Source: Metarhizium brunneum
Lineage: Eukaryota; Ascomycota; Sordariomycetes; Hypocreales; Clavicipitaceae
Length of the DNA: 64,000 nucleotides
Reading direction: 5' to 3'
NCBI RefSeq assembly: GCF_013426205.1
Contig: NC_089422.1
Coordinates: 7,653,001 to 7,717,000 of the forward strand
Below, in pieces: positions 9,297-21,682 of this stretch (positions within the stretch are counted from its first letter, which is position 1; each line of letters opens with the position of its first letter). Position numbers and translations under genes: made by a program. The notes under the pieces were generated by a model. The model saw only the letters and a list, made by a program, of their open reading frames with translations, had not been told where the DNA came from and searched no databases.

Positions 9297-11912
9297 ATGA
9301 TTATTCTATCCTTGTGTCGGAGGATGTCTCCTTCTCGGAGGAAACTGGCACATAATTTAGGACACGGCGTGGCATTCAAGTCAATAGCGCTCAGCCGACG
9401 CACTCTTCATAGCCAAGCTGCATCCCAGCAAGATGCTGAAGTACAGAGCATCCGCAATATCGGTATAATTGCTCATGTTGATGCCGTATGTTGGTGAAAT
9501 TGGTAGTATTGTTTTGTTGGTTGACTAATTGCGAAATTCAGGGTAAAACAACAACCACAGAGCGCATGCTCTACTACAGCGGCGTCACGCAAAGAGTTGG
9601 AGGTGAGTTGCGATACAGGCGCCGTTTGATATGAGATATTCCATGATGCCAAAGGCAAATTCATCAACTGACCCTAGCCTCTAGATGTCGATGCTGGAAA
9701 CACCGTCACTGACTTTCTGGAACTGGAGAGAGAGCGAGGTATCACGATTCAGTCTGCCGCCATTACCTTCAATTGGCCGAAAGCTCAGAATTGTACTCCT
9801 GGCACTCGTCCCCAAACGGTTAACTTGATTGATACACCTGGCCATCAAGACTTTAGATTCGAAGTTGATCGATGTCTTCCCATTCTCGATGGTGCTGTCT
9901 GCATCATTGATTCGGTCAAAGGTGTTGAAGCCCACACAGAACGAGTTTGGGGCTCTGCGCAAGAATTCAAGATTCCTCGCATCGTATATTGCAATAAGCT
10001 GGACCGTGAGGGTGCATCTTTCAAGAAAGCGGTGTTGGAAATTGGCACAAGGCTCAAGGGCTGGCCTCTCGTATGCCAAATCCCATGGTGGGAAAAGGAA
10101 GTGTTTGTTGGTGTGATAGACATCATCAACAGCATCGGGTACAGATGGAAGTCGGAACGCGAGAAGATTCACTATGGACCAGATGAGTTGCAGGAGGAGC
10201 TTTCTGCTTCAAATCCTGACCTACTGGCCGAAATGCAGCTGGCAAGGCAACGTTTAATTGAGGGTCTGGCTGATTTTGATGAGGCAATCATGGACGAATT
10301 CCTGGCTGAGAATCCTGATATTCCAAACTCAACGCTGAAGCAGGCCATCCGGCGCGCCATTCGAAGCGGAGACGGACGGGTCATTCCGGTATTCGCTGGC
10401 TCTAGCTTTCGCCATATCGGCGTTGAGCCATTGATGGACGCCATCACCGATTATCTGCCAAACCCAGCAGAACGACCGGATGCTGAGGTGCGGGTTGGGT
10501 CCGCCAAACACGGGCTTCACAGCGTTTTGGACAGCAAGGGCAAAAAGACAGCAGCAAACATTGCCTCTGTAGCATCCATCTTCAAGGTCGTCACTCATCC
10601 AAAGGAAGGGGTCATCAGCTTTGTCCGAGTCTACCACGGCACCCTAACTCGTAATGCTTCGAGTTTCAATACCAATATCAACGCCCAGGAGCGTCCCATG
10701 GGTATCCTTCAGATATCGGCATCAAAAACACAAGATGTGCAGGAGCTCACAGTGGGGCAAATCGGCGCTCTCCGAGGCCTGAAGAAAGCCCGAACTGGAG
10801 ATACGTTGATTACGACTGTGGGCGGCAAACCGGTTCCAGAGCATCTTCGCCATGTCCAGATTCGACCTCCTGAAATCCCACCTCCGGTGGCATTTCTACA
10901 AGTGGAACCATACGGGAACGTTGCGGCCCAGGAGCTACAGACGGCGTTGGAAAATGCTTCCAGAGAAGATCCCAGTCTTAGATGGGGCCGAAACTCAAAG
11001 ACGGATCAATTCACAATTCAGGGAATGGGCAAGCTCCACCTGGATGTGTCTCTTTATAACATGAGACAAAAGCGTAGGATCGATGCTGAGTTTGGTCAAA
11101 TCGAGGTTGACTACAAGGAAAGTGTGACTCAACCTACCAAACCACAGTACACAGTCTTTGATAGACCGGTCGCCAGCAAACCGGGCAGGGCTGCCTGTAC
11201 AGTAATATTACAGCCTATTGATGAAGAAAACCGGCATGCCCTCCTGGAATCTGGTATTGAAATAGACGGCAATATTTATGAGATTGAAGTTCCCCAGTCG
11301 CAGGAATCGTCTACTTTGGCCTTTGACGCGGAAGAGGCTCGACATCAGCTTCTCAACGGAGCCATTGCTGGATTGGCACGGGGTCCTCGCAGAGCCTCGC
11401 CGGTTCACAGTTGCCATGTCAAGGTCAGTCTTGACACCTCTGAGGGCTCGCTCGAAAGCCCTACAGGTGGGCATTTCAGCAGTGTCGCCAGAGCGGCGGT
11501 GCAAAATACGCTTCGAGACGCCTTCGACAAGCAACAGATTGGGGTTCTAGAGCCCATCATGCTTACACACATTACTTGCCCGGAAGCGACGGCCGGAACC
11601 GTGCAGCACGACATTACAGCTGGCGCCGGCGGGCAAGTCCTTGAAGTCAAGGATAGGTCTGCCGAGTCCATGGGCGACGACTTGATTGATGTGACCAAGA
11701 TTTACGCTCCACCCGATCCGTACGACTCGGTGACGTCTCTGAGGGGCAAGAGGTCGACGGACAGGATGGTCGAGATTGTAGCCAAGGTGCCATACAAGGA
11801 AATGCTAGACTACGACGACCACCTACGAAGTAAGACGGCTGGACGCCACTCCATGACCATGTCTTTCGACTCATTTGCGAGGGTGGTTGGGCACAGGGAG
11901 AAGATGTTGTGA
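9297..11912 (+). CDS. MEF2: Mitochondrial ribosome-releasing factor 2 / EF-G2 (MEF2)
   Basis: Three exons, 9297-9485, 9542-9602 and 9685-11912, encode 825 residues. This translational GTPase works with the mitochondrial recycling factor to split ribosomes after termination. Residues 1-50 are basic (RRTLHSQAASQQDAE region) and fit a mitochondrial presequence. The G-domain shows AHVDAGKTTTTE (split by intron 1), ERGITIQSAAI, DTPGHQDF and the guanine-specificity motif CNKLDREG. EF-G domains II-V follow, with GMGKLHLDV and, near the C-terminus, ITAGAGGQVLEVKDR. The QDAEVQSIRNIGIIAHVDAGKT start and the spacing fit the EF-G2 rather than the EF-G1 branch. An alternative start at 9324 would shorten the presequence by nine residues. 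Confidence 0.93.
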
Positions 11913-14900
11913 GCTACCCCGTGTAGATGTGTATGCATGTATGTGTATGTGTAATATTTAGCCTTTGTATGATGGAACAGAGATGTCCCTCGATGAACAT
12001 GACGGTGTCATGCTCAATGCCTGGATGATGGCTAGGAGATCAATGCGACAGCAGTGTTGTATAACGTTGCTAGCCGCGTCACAAGAGCATCCCGGGAGGA
12101 GAGTGAAGGTGCCACAACAGTCGTCCAAGAAATGTACTCGATGCATGATACAACAAAAGAAATAAAACGTATGTACACTATTCCCTGCTAGTTTACAAAA
12201 TTGGCTGTTGATGGGCATCTTTCGAGCTAGCTCACGATGGACTAAAAACATTGCGCGCGTGAGGTGTCATGGCGCCGATAAAAGCAAGAGAAATACTCGT
12301 CACCACAATTCGCGAGACCATGGTCGTACTCGAGCTCTGATGTGGCCACGAAACTGCCTGCCATATCGAGGAGCGTGCCGTTCTGGTATTCCCATGCAAC
12401 GTCTCAGAGCGGATACAACATGGTAAGGATATGTACAGATCTCAATACTAGGGAACCATGAGGCTTGAGGTCAGCATGATGATCGTGTGCATGGATCGCT
12501 GGGCATGATGGCAGTCTTTTGATTCACTATGCCACTTGTCAACACCGCACCCCATCGGAGTGCATAAATCTACACAGGCCCCTAATATTCATGTCAAGGC
12601 CGAAATCATTTGCAACGCATATTGGGTTGGTCGTCGGCCTTTCTTCGTGGTTGCCTACCCTAAACGGCCGTTATGCCGGACAACCGACTTGAAGGACATT
12701 TCACGGTTCGTCCACCGCCTAGCGACAATGTGTTTACTCTGAGGCTGGAATGCAGCACAAACAAGCGTCGCTGAACTGGTTTGTGTACACAGATACTGTG
12801 CATGAATAATTGTGCTTCTTGTACGGAGCATGGAACAAGCCCTTCATGGCTAGGGAGCATCATCATGGATGATCATGCGGTTACACGGTGACTTCGAATG
12901 TTGTGCTAGTCAACCCACGTGCGATATTCGTACGACTTGTGCGTGGAGATGATGGTCGTGCAATGGTTGTACGGAGTACGATTCCGATTCCTTTCTCTTT
13001 GCTCAAAGCCTGCATTTGGTCAAAGTAACCGGCAACAGCATCATCACCTACAAAGTTTTCGGAGCTGGGAGTTTAGGCTCAAGACTATGTATGGTATGTA
13101 TGTAGCACTCCGTATCCTGGAAGGAAACGTTGGATTTGTGAAAAATCGACTACTATTACATGGCAGCGGAAGCGGAAGAAGCCACGTATGACGCTTCAAG
13201 CCGAAAAAGCTCATATCCTGTTCTTTGGTTCGCCCAAAAGGACGAGGTGCCCCCCTAAGGGACAAATCAGGGAACCCAAAAAGTGAATTGCTTGGGGCGG
13301 CGACAAGAATTGACTCATGAAAAGATGCCTGTAGTATTCCTCCACAGCGATCGGAGGGAAGAGGCCAAGTGACGCATTCGATCCAGGTACGTAAAGAGCC
13401 GTCCCAGGCAACAAGGGAGCATGATTTGGCCCGAGCATACATAGGCGAGACGAGCCGGTAGGGTCGTGGGCATTAAATACAAGGATGCTGCATTAATCGC
13501 GTTTGTGACGGTAGTAGTAATACTCGGCAGTCTCTGTCCTTAATCGGCTGCACTGGGGGTCTAAGAAGAGGAATGGACCCGGCTTGCCAGCTTCTTTTTT
13601 TTTATGAGGTTCCCCATCATGCGTTGTTTATTAATTTCTCTCCCCCTTCTTCCCAATCAGGACGTCTCAGAATTATAGCGCGAATAGATGTCTCAGCAAT
13701 GTCAACACATGCCAACGCGCTTCAGAATGTAATGTGGCTCACAGTACGGAGTATGTACATACAACCAGACAGTACTCTTGACAGAGCTCAAGGCGCCATC
13801 ACCACATGTTGAGTGTGGTCCAGGTCAACAGAACTAGTAGTAGTTTAGTTTAGCCAGGGACAGTCTTGGACAGGACAAGCAGGTGTCAGATTTTTGCCAG
13901 ATTTGCCAAAACCATCGCGTGCGTCTGATTGGACCGATGGCCCCTGGCCAGGGTTGAAAGTCTGTGCGTTGGCGGCGAATGATAGGGTCATCTTGAAACA
14001 GTGCAATGATCAGAATTTGCTTTATGCTTCCGAGCCCCGTCCAGTGTTTAATTGCGTTCCTTTGTACATGAGCCCGCAGGAACAAGTCGTGACAGTTGAG
14101 CGCTCGTACAGAAAGACGACTGCCCTTAGCACCGAAGTAGGTAGGCAGGTATTAGGTAGTTGGTAGGCAGAGCTGCTCAAAGGCGTGGACCGGCGTTGCA
14201 TGTATGTACGTACGTGTGTACTCGGGACTGATTATTATTCCTTGTGTGTCGTGGTTTGGGCCAGTGTAGGGCTGTCCTAAGCTAGATGGACAGGCGCAGG
14301 CGCAGGAGTCGAGGATGGATGGATATTCGATGGATCAATGGTGGGCGGGCCGGCGCATGTTTTTGGTTGTCGACTTCATTTCCGGCCAACCCATCTCTGC
14401 GACCCGTGGCTTTGCCCTCATTTCGTTTTGGCCGTTGGCGCCACCTGGTTGGCCAGCAACGGTCCTGTACCTGCGTCGTTCCTGCCTTAGACCGCCTTGC
14501 CAGACTGGGGGAGGCGCAGAGCTTCCCGCCGATTGGCAACGGCCCGCAGACGTCTCACAGTCAGGCCGCCACACTTGGGGGCACGGATGGAGCGCAATTT
14601 CACCAGCACTCGCTTTTCGCGCCCCCCCGCCTTCTTCTCATCATCCGGCCTCGAGCCTGGCCTCGGACACAAACAAGGCTGCTGGATGCGGCCCTCCAGA
14701 AGTTCCTCCCAAGATGGACGCCCAATCACCCCCCCCGGTTCCCCGTCACCCCCGTCCCCCCGTCTCCCCCAATCCTCGATTGGGAGTTGTGGGTGGCTCG
14801 AGGTGCTCAGCTCGATATTGTCGTCTCTTGGCCCTCACTCTCCTCCTCCTCTTTGTCCTCTCTCCCCATCTCCAGAGCTTAAGCCCGTTTGCTAAACTCC

Positions 14901-15253
14901 TGATGCTTGGTTACTGAATTCGCTCATTACTTGTTCTTTCCTTCCGTCCTTCCTTTGACCCTCGTCGCTCATTACTAAATTGACTGTCTAACGTCAACGC
15001 CGCTCTCTTACATGGAACCACATCTTCTCTAGCAGTAATATAACGGATAACAACTCAAAACAAACGGATCGCCCTCCAACTGAAACGTACCCTCGTCGTT
15101 GCCAGGTGCCGCCACTCTCGAAACGGATCAGCATTTGACAACCACGCGACGAAACCTGGCGCTCAACGTCCCAGTCTTCGATAGACTTTTGGACCCTTGT
15201 ATACTTGCCAACGCCCTCTCAACTTGGTCCGTCAACTCAAGTCATACAACATC
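11913..15253. other. Intergenic region, about 3.3 kb, no supported gene
   Basis: Several open frames occur, some near 200 codons around 14286-14917, but they lie in C-rich, low-complexity DNA and show no protein-like features. The last kilobase is pyrimidine-rich (for example near 14725-14770, 14830-14880 and 14935-14960) and probably forms the promoter and long 5' leader of the SUN gene. TACGGAGTAC-type motifs occur at 12970-12979 and 13745-13753. Confidence 0.55.
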
Positions 15254-16770
15254 ATGAAGACCCTGATCTTTCAGGTCATCCTTGGCACAGCGGCCGTATT
15301 CATCGCTGGATGCGATGCCACTTCTCACCATCATCGGATGCACCAGGCGTATCAGCGTTTGGCTCATCCTCACAGCCATGTTCACTCGCGAGCCGAGTCC
15401 AACGTCCTAGTCAAGCGAGGAACCTGCGCCTTTCCTACTGATGACTCCAACCTCGTTGCTGTCACCCCTGATCAGAAGAATGCGGGATGGGCTATGAGCC
15501 CTGATCAAGAGTGTAAGCCAGGCAGCTACTGTCCTATTGCCTGCAAGCCCGGCATGGTTATGAATCAATGGGACCCGGATTCGACGTATACTTATCCTGC
15601 CTCCATGAATGGTGGATTGCATTGCGACGAGAACGGCAACGTCAAGAAGCCTTTCCCCAACAAGCCCAACTGTGTTGAAGGAACTGGGTCCGTCAAAGCC
15701 ATCAACATGTGCAAAAAACACATGTCCTGGTGCCAGACTGTTCTACCTGGCAATGAGGCCATGTTGATCCCTACTCTTGTCAAGTCTGAAGCTGTTATCG
15801 CTGTTCCTGGCTCTTCGTACTGGCAGAGCACTGCCGCTCAGTAAGACTTTCCGTTTTCCCATGTATATGGAACATATTCATGCAGATAGAAACTCGAACT
15901 GACTGATTCAGCTTTTACATTAACCCTCCTGGTACTGGTACCGATGGGTGCATTTGGGGCACTGAAGACAAAGCCATTGGTAACTGGAGTCCCTACGTTG
16001 CTGGCGCCAACACCGACAGCAATGGCCAAACTTTTGTCAAGATTGGATGGAACCCTATCTGGGAATCATCCGGCCTCAAGGGGACGAAACCTGGATTCGG
16101 CGTAAAGATTGAATGCCCCGACGGTGGCTGTTCTGGCCTGCCCTGCCAGATCGATCCGTCCGCTGCCGAGGGCAGTGTTGCCAGCAAAGATGCCGCTGTT
16201 GGTGCCGGTGGTTCTTCTTTCTGTGTCGTCACTGTTGCCAAGGGCAGCTCTGCCCATATTGTCGCTTTCGATGGATCTGGCGGTAATAAGGAACCACCCA
16301 AGCAGTCTTCATCTGCTCCCCCTCCTCCTCCCCCGCCATCCACCTCACAGCAGCCTACGACGACCCAGATCCCTACGACGTCGTCTACGCCCCCTAAGCC
16401 AACCACCACCAGCGTCGCGCCGACTACGACTTCCCAGCCTACCACGACACTCGCCCCAACAACTTCGTCCTCGACATTGACGACCTCATCGTCATCCTCA
16501 TTGTCGTCGTCGTCGTCATCCTCATCGTCAACAACATCATATGCTCCTCCTACTCTCATCCCTGGTATATTCCACGAAAACGGTACTTCCTTGAGCAACT
16601 CCACGACCACATTGGCGTCGTCCACAGCCCCCACAACTTCGATAGCCGAGACAACCGTCCCCAACGTCCCTATTCCCACCGAAAAGAAAGGAGAAGCTGG
16701 CAGACAGCAAGGCAGTGCAGCTGTGGCCGGCCTCGTCGTGGCCCTCGTCGCAGCCGCTTGCTTGTTCTAG
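15254..16770 (+). CDS. SUN-family (GH132) GPI-anchored cell-wall protein
   Basis: Two exons, 15254-15840 and 15912-16770, encode 481 residues. The start at 15254 gives an N-terminal secretion signal (MKTLIFQVILGTAAVFIAGC). A His-rich propeptide-like stretch precedes a KR site near residue 55. The SUN domain then runs to about 345, with its conserved cysteines (KPGSYCPIACKPGM, NGGLHCDENGN, INPPGTGTDGCIWGTEDKAIG without the last residue). A Pro/Ser/Thr linker follows (about 346-440), including a poly-Ser run. The hydrophobic C-terminus (AAVAGLVVALVAAACLF) looks like a GPI-attachment signal. SUN proteins remodel beta-glucan during growth and septation. The GPI tail and linker suggest the group II subfamily. 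Confidence 0.9.
16471..16533 (+). repeat. TCN trinucleotide tract encoding poly-Ser
   Basis: A tract of mixed TCG/TCA/TCC codons in the SUN gene encodes long runs of serine interrupted by Leu and Thr. It sits in the Ser/Thr-rich, presumably O-mannosylated wall-spanning linker. Such tracts are prone to length change by slippage. Confidence 0.7.
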
Positions 16771-17766
16771 CCGAAATAATCTCTGTCTTGACGTTTGTAA
16801 CGCTTCATGCTCATGGCCAGCCACATCTTCTCTTCGATGTCAAATTTTTGACCGAGTATTTACAACCTACAGAGCATACCGATCAACTTTGTCAATATCT
16901 TCGGTTGAGCTGCTCGTCATTTTTCAATTGTTGGGATCAAGCTGTCCCTTTTCTTGTGGCTGGCTTCAATTTTTAGTAATTTTATCCCCGAAAGGCATTT
17001 CTTTATACCCATGACCGACTTGGGCTCGCTCAAGAGTGCCATTTGGATCTTACCTTCATTTCTTACTATATATCAAACCGAATCCTATCGGCGATAGTGT
17101 TTATTGTCTATTGACACCTCCTCTATCGGAGCCCATCGTATCTATTTTGCGGTACACGTTCGCATACTCTATATTTTCTTTTCTTTGAAAAGTGCTCTCT
17201 GCTTTTTCACCTATATTTTTCATCGATACCCTCTGGTGTCGGGAGATGCTTTCACATTTTTCGACTTCGGCCTTTTTTTTTTTTTGACTGGGGAAACGTT
17301 TTGTTGGTGGGGATTGGAGGTGCAAGGATACAAAAGCGTTTATTTATTTTTCAAGGGATATGATTGATGCATTTACAATCTGGATGGTAGCGCAGATGCT
17401 TTGGAAAATGGACGACGATCCTTGGGATAACTAGTAGCCTTCTAGACGTGCCCTTGCAGCCAAGTTCTCCTAGCCTTGCGTGACCTCAAGGTTGGAAAAG
17501 GAAAAACTTTGTTATTTTCAATATATAGATGAGGTTCTTATGCTATAGATATGCACCCTACGGCGCCGTTGAGCTACTTCGGGGCCGGTAGATGACAGCA
17601 TTGAATTGGAATTCTCTCACCTTGTTACTCGATGACGTTGGGTATTTGCGTGATATAGTAGTAAATGAAATGTAATTCTCATCAAGGGGTATCTTGCCCA
17701 AACATAAATCCAGCCATGTTACAAAAAAACTCGGAACACCACCTATTCGTGTTGTAGTTTTGACAC
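16771..17766. other. Intergenic region between convergent SUN and CSN12 genes
   Basis: This stretch holds the 3' ends of two convergent genes. It is T-rich on the plus strand (for example a T-run near 17274-17286) and contains no frame with protein-like content. Poly(A) and terminator signals for both genes are expected here, but I cannot fix their positions. Confidence 0.5.
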
Positions 17767-19608
17767 TCAACCCTTCACCCACCCAGGCACCTCATTGATA
17801 TCAAAATCTTCCTCATACCTCCTCTCCTGAATGGCTTGCCAAACCACGGGCCACCCCGCGACAACAGGGCCCTTGGCCTTGGCCCCTATAATCGCAAACC
17901 TCGCCTGCCCGTGAGCCACAAACCCATGCATCAGGCCCTGCTGCACCAGCGTGGCAACCACCATCTCCACATCGTCCAGCGTAATCTCTGCATTGCCCCA
18001 GATCAAACCCTCATTTGGGCGGAGCTTGGTCGGCCCTCGTGGCGGAGGAACAAGCGTCGTTTCCGCCGACTCTTGGACGTTGTTCGTCACGGCCCTCATA
18101 AACAACGGATTTGCCTGCGAGGACGGCCTGCCCCGGGCGTTTGGATGGTAGTGGATCCAGCCTTCTAGTCTGCGCTGTACGTAGACGGCCGCTGCGTGCA
18201 AGTGGCTGATGTCGAGGGTGGCTGCTTTTCGGGAAGAAGCGTCCGCGGGCGGCACATAGGTCAGGACAAACGTCTTGCGAGTCAGCGAACGCCATAGCAA
18301 AGGGCGCAGGCGGTGCGTCAGAGCCAGCAAAAGGCCCTTTTCGAAGAGCCACGTCTCGTGGGTGGCAAGGTGGTGCTGGAACTGGATAAAGTTTCCGGAG
18401 CGAACGGCTTCACAGAGCGGGACGAAGACGGATCTGAGCGTCGCCGCTTCGGGCCGTTGCATCAGCAGGTTCGAGGGGAAGCGGCCGAGGAGAATGTTGC
18501 AGGGGATGAGGTACGTCAGGATATTGGTGCGGTGGGAGACGAGCGGCGTCGGCGTTTGGAGGTAGGCCTGCTCGAGGCACAGGGCGGCGCGTTGGTAGTG
18601 CTGGTTGGACAGGTTGAAGCGGCCGAGATAGTAGAGAAAGGTGACGCGTTGGGAGGCAGGGTAGAGGGATAAGGGGGGTGAGATGGTGGATATGTTGACG
18701 AATATCATCTTGGCGAGGTTTGTTCTTCGACACTTTTTGCCAAGGTGTGTGTTAGTCGCGTGTTACTTCCGTTTGCTTTCCCCTGCTTCTCTTCTTTGCA
18801 GATGCATTAAATTTTGACAAAGGAGAGAAGGAGAAGTGAGAGGTGCGAAGGGGCAAGGACGGACATACTGCGAATAAGAGCTTCAGGACAAGATTGGCAA
18901 ACATGTACACGCCAACCTTTTTGCCCTCCGGCACCCTTCCCACGGAGCGATCCGTCAAACACGTGGTGAAGATCTTTTGGATAATTTCCGCAGACGACTC
19001 GGCGACGGACTTACCGCCGCTATCTTCGTCGACAGAGCGGATGCGCCGCGTAAGATCAGGGCGTCTGTTGAGCTGGAGCGTGAAGCGCGCCAGGGTTACG
19101 GAGAAGGACATGCTTGCTTGCAGAAGCATGGCTCCGTAGGTGGGATGCGTGAAGGCCGTGCCGCAGGAGCTTTCTGATTTGTTAGCAACTCGGCCAAACA
19201 AAAGGTCCAAGAGTTCCATGTATGCTGCGCGTGGCATGGGGGTGAGTTGAGTGCGGAACGGAACAGAGCAAAAACTCACTTCACCAACGCCGTCAGCAAC
19301 TCGTGCGTTCCCAGCAAGTCGTCATAATTGATATCCCGCCAGAGCGTGAGGTAATCCTTCATAAATGACTGGAAACTCGGCCATGCCGCTGCCTGGCCAT
19401 CCGGCACGTCGTCGTCGACGGGCAAATGCGTGTCGATGGCGGCTTCTAAGCCGCTGGCCGTGTTGAACTTGGCACGCAGCTCGGCGGCCATGTCGTAGTA
19501 GGATTTTGCTGAGTTGGGCTCCACTTGCAGCCAGGCGCGGAGGTTGTCGCCTTGTTGGAGACGCACATACTGGTTGATCTGGGTGAGGAATTGGGCGACG
19601 AGGGACAT
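17767..19608 (-). CDS. CSN12: PCI-domain protein CSN12 homologue
   Basis: Three exons, 19608-19280, 19169-18869 and 18732-17767, encode 531 residues. Csn12 proteins pair with Thp3 and Sem1 in a TREX-2-like PCI complex that links transcription elongation and splicing; the name comes from yeast COP9-signalosome work. Exon 1 starts MSLVAQFLTQINQYVRLQ. The junctions LVN/SCGTAFTHPTYG and LLFA/CRRTNLAKMIF keep the frame. The PCI half contains YPASQRVTFLYYLGRFNLSN, TPTPLVSHRTNILTYLIPCN and LLGRFPSNLLM. Towards the end a winged-helix region reads LIWGNAEITLDDVEMVVATL. The protein is longer than yeast Csn12. The first acceptor was set at ...AGAAAG because the nearer CAG gives the wrong frame. Confidence 0.88.
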
Positions 19609-20316
19609 GGTGGGCAGCTGGGGTGCTGCGCGTGATGTGAAGGTGAGGTTGGCAACTTTGACGTGAGGGTGTGAGACGTGAGTGAGTCGAGCTTTCCATG
19701 TCTGGTTGGTGGGGACCGACGACTGGATGCTCTGGCGGCTGGAGACTCGAATGAGCAATGGAGCGAGGACCGTGTAAGTCGTCGCATTGAGGCCGACGTC
19801 GTAGCAAGCATACGAAAGCCAAGATTTCCTAATTTCTACTGGGCAATTGCTGTGTTTGGATGGGAATCTATTCTAAGCCGCGAAACAGAGAAAGTCGCCA
19901 TGGATTGCACTCATATCCTGATGGCTCAGAATAACCAGAAATTTATCATGTTCAGACCGCTTGACATGGGAAGATGGACACTGGCTTCACTTTTCGAGCC
20001 GCTTCAGCAGGGGACATGTTCTCAACAAGGCGTCGTAGCGAACAAAGGTTCCAACATCCGTTTGCCAATGTTTCCTCAGCTTGCATACGCCGCCAATTCC
20101 ATATTGATCCCGATATTTGCATGTAATTCCTAATTCAAAATGGCTACCCAATGCCCATCCATTCCTTTAATGCGCTTAGCTGGTATAGTGATCATCTCAT
20201 GACCTGAACTCGCCACATTCCATGCTGAATCAACCACTCCAGATACATGTGGCAGATACTTGCCTCTTCTCCGATATACATGCCGTCTTGTTTTCCATCA
20301 TGCATACACATACATT
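19609..20316. other. Intergenic region between CSN12 and the thiolase gene
   Basis: This is the promoter side of CSN12 and the 3' side of the acetyl-CoA acetyltransferase gene; both genes are on the minus strand. Open frames here, such as the plus-strand one at 19678-20133, show no protein-like features. Confidence 0.5.
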
Positions 20317-21682
20317 TTACACGGATTCAATCCTCTGTACAACCATGGCCGTAGCAGCACCGCCACCGTTGCAGATGGCCGCAACACCATACTCACCAGG
20401 CTTCAGCTGGTGCAGCAAAGTAGTGAGGATACGGGACCCGGAGCTACCCAGCGCGTGGCCAAGAGAGATAGCACCTCCAAGAGGGTTAACCCTGGCGCCC
20501 TCAAGACCCAAAATCTTCTGGTTGGCCAGGATGACGGCGGCGAAAGCTTCGTTAAACTCCCACACAGCGACTTGGTCCTTGGTGATGCCGGCCCTCTCCA
20601 GAGCAATAGGGACAGCTTTGGCAGGAGCAATAGGGAAGTCAATAGGAGCCATGGCAGCATCGGCATAGCTGCAGATCTTGGCAAGGACTCGGGAGCCGGT
20701 CCCGTATTCCTGTGCGATGGTCTTGCTGCCCAAAACCAGAGCACTAGCACCGTCGTTCAGGGTGGATGAGTTGGCAGCAGTAACGGTGCCGCTTCCGTCA
20801 CGGACAAAGGCAGGCTTGAGAGTGGGAATCTTCTCAATCTTGACGTCGAGGAAGCCCTCGTCGGTGTCGATGATTTTGTCGCCCTTTCGGCCTGGAACTG
20901 TGACGGGAACAATCTCGTCGGCAAAGGCCTTGTCTGCCCAGGCCTTTTGTGCGTTCTTGTAGGACTGGATTGCGTAAGCATCCTGCTCTTCGCGAGTGAT
21001 GTTGTGGTTTTTGACAGTGTTCTCGGCACAGTTGCCCATGTGGAATTGCTGGTAGACATCAGTCAAACCATCCTTGATCAGACCGTCCTCCATCTTGACA
21101 TGGCCAAAGGCAGGAAGTCCACTGGCGCGGGGCAAGTAGAGAGGAACCTGGGACATGTTCTCCATGCCGCCGGCAATTTGGGCCTCCGTCAGGCCCATTT
21201 GGATGTTCTGCGCGGCCATGGCAACGGCCTTCAGACCGGAAGCGCAGACCTTGTTGATGGTGGTCGCCTCAATGGACTCGGGAAGACCAGCAAAGATTGC
21301 GGCCTGACGCGCAGGAGCCTGGCCAACCGAGCCCTGCAAGACATTTCCCATGTAGACATCAGTGATCTTTTCGACAGGAACCTTAGACTTCTCGACGGCG
21401 GATTTGATGGCAGCAGCACCCAGTTTGGGAGCAGGCACAGTCAAGAATGAGCCATTGAACTAGGCAGGGTCTAGTTAGTTTCAGGCTGGAACACATCGGG
21501 AATAACATGTGAGTGAGAAGCTAGACTCTAACCTTGGCCGTTGGCGTTCTGGAAGCACTGAGGATATAAGCATCCTGGAGCTCCTTACGCAAAGCAGCGC
21601 TGGTGGAAAAGTGGCGAGCCGCTTTCACATGTCGGGCCAGCTGGTTGGCCAGGCGTGGCGATCTGAGCTGTGCAACAGACAT
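20317..21682 (-). CDS. ERG10: Acetyl-CoA acetyltransferase, mitochondrial form (Erg10A-like)
   Basis: Two exons, 21682-21533 and 21459-20317, encode 430 residues. The enzyme condenses two acetyl-CoA into acetoacetyl-CoA, feeding ergosterol and ketone/isoleucine metabolism. The start [20 protein letters not shown] is an arginine-rich amphipathic presequence, so this is probably the mitochondrial paralogue rather than the cytosolic one. Catalytic features are the nucleophile Cys122 in [22 protein letters not shown], the active-site His in [16 protein letters not shown], and the second Cys in [12 protein letters not shown]. Length is normal for a biosynthetic thiolase. The exon junction is TPTAK/FNGSF. 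No C-terminal SKL-type peroxisomal signal is present (it ends RIESV). The gene is divergent from RAD6. Confidence 0.93.

Noticed and set aside
14286..14917. Two overlapping plus-strand frames near 200 codons
   Set aside because: They lie in C-rich, low-complexity DNA, overlap in different frames, and show Pro/Arg/Ser runs without any family feature. They are more likely part of the SUN leader region.
16109..16480. Plus-strand Leu/Pro/Arg-rich frame inside the SUN gene
   Set aside because: It is an alternative-frame shadow of the Pro/Ser/Thr linker.
15993..16679. Minus-strand frame of 228 codons rich in Val and Asp
   Set aside because: It is the antisense of the SUN gene linker and domain.
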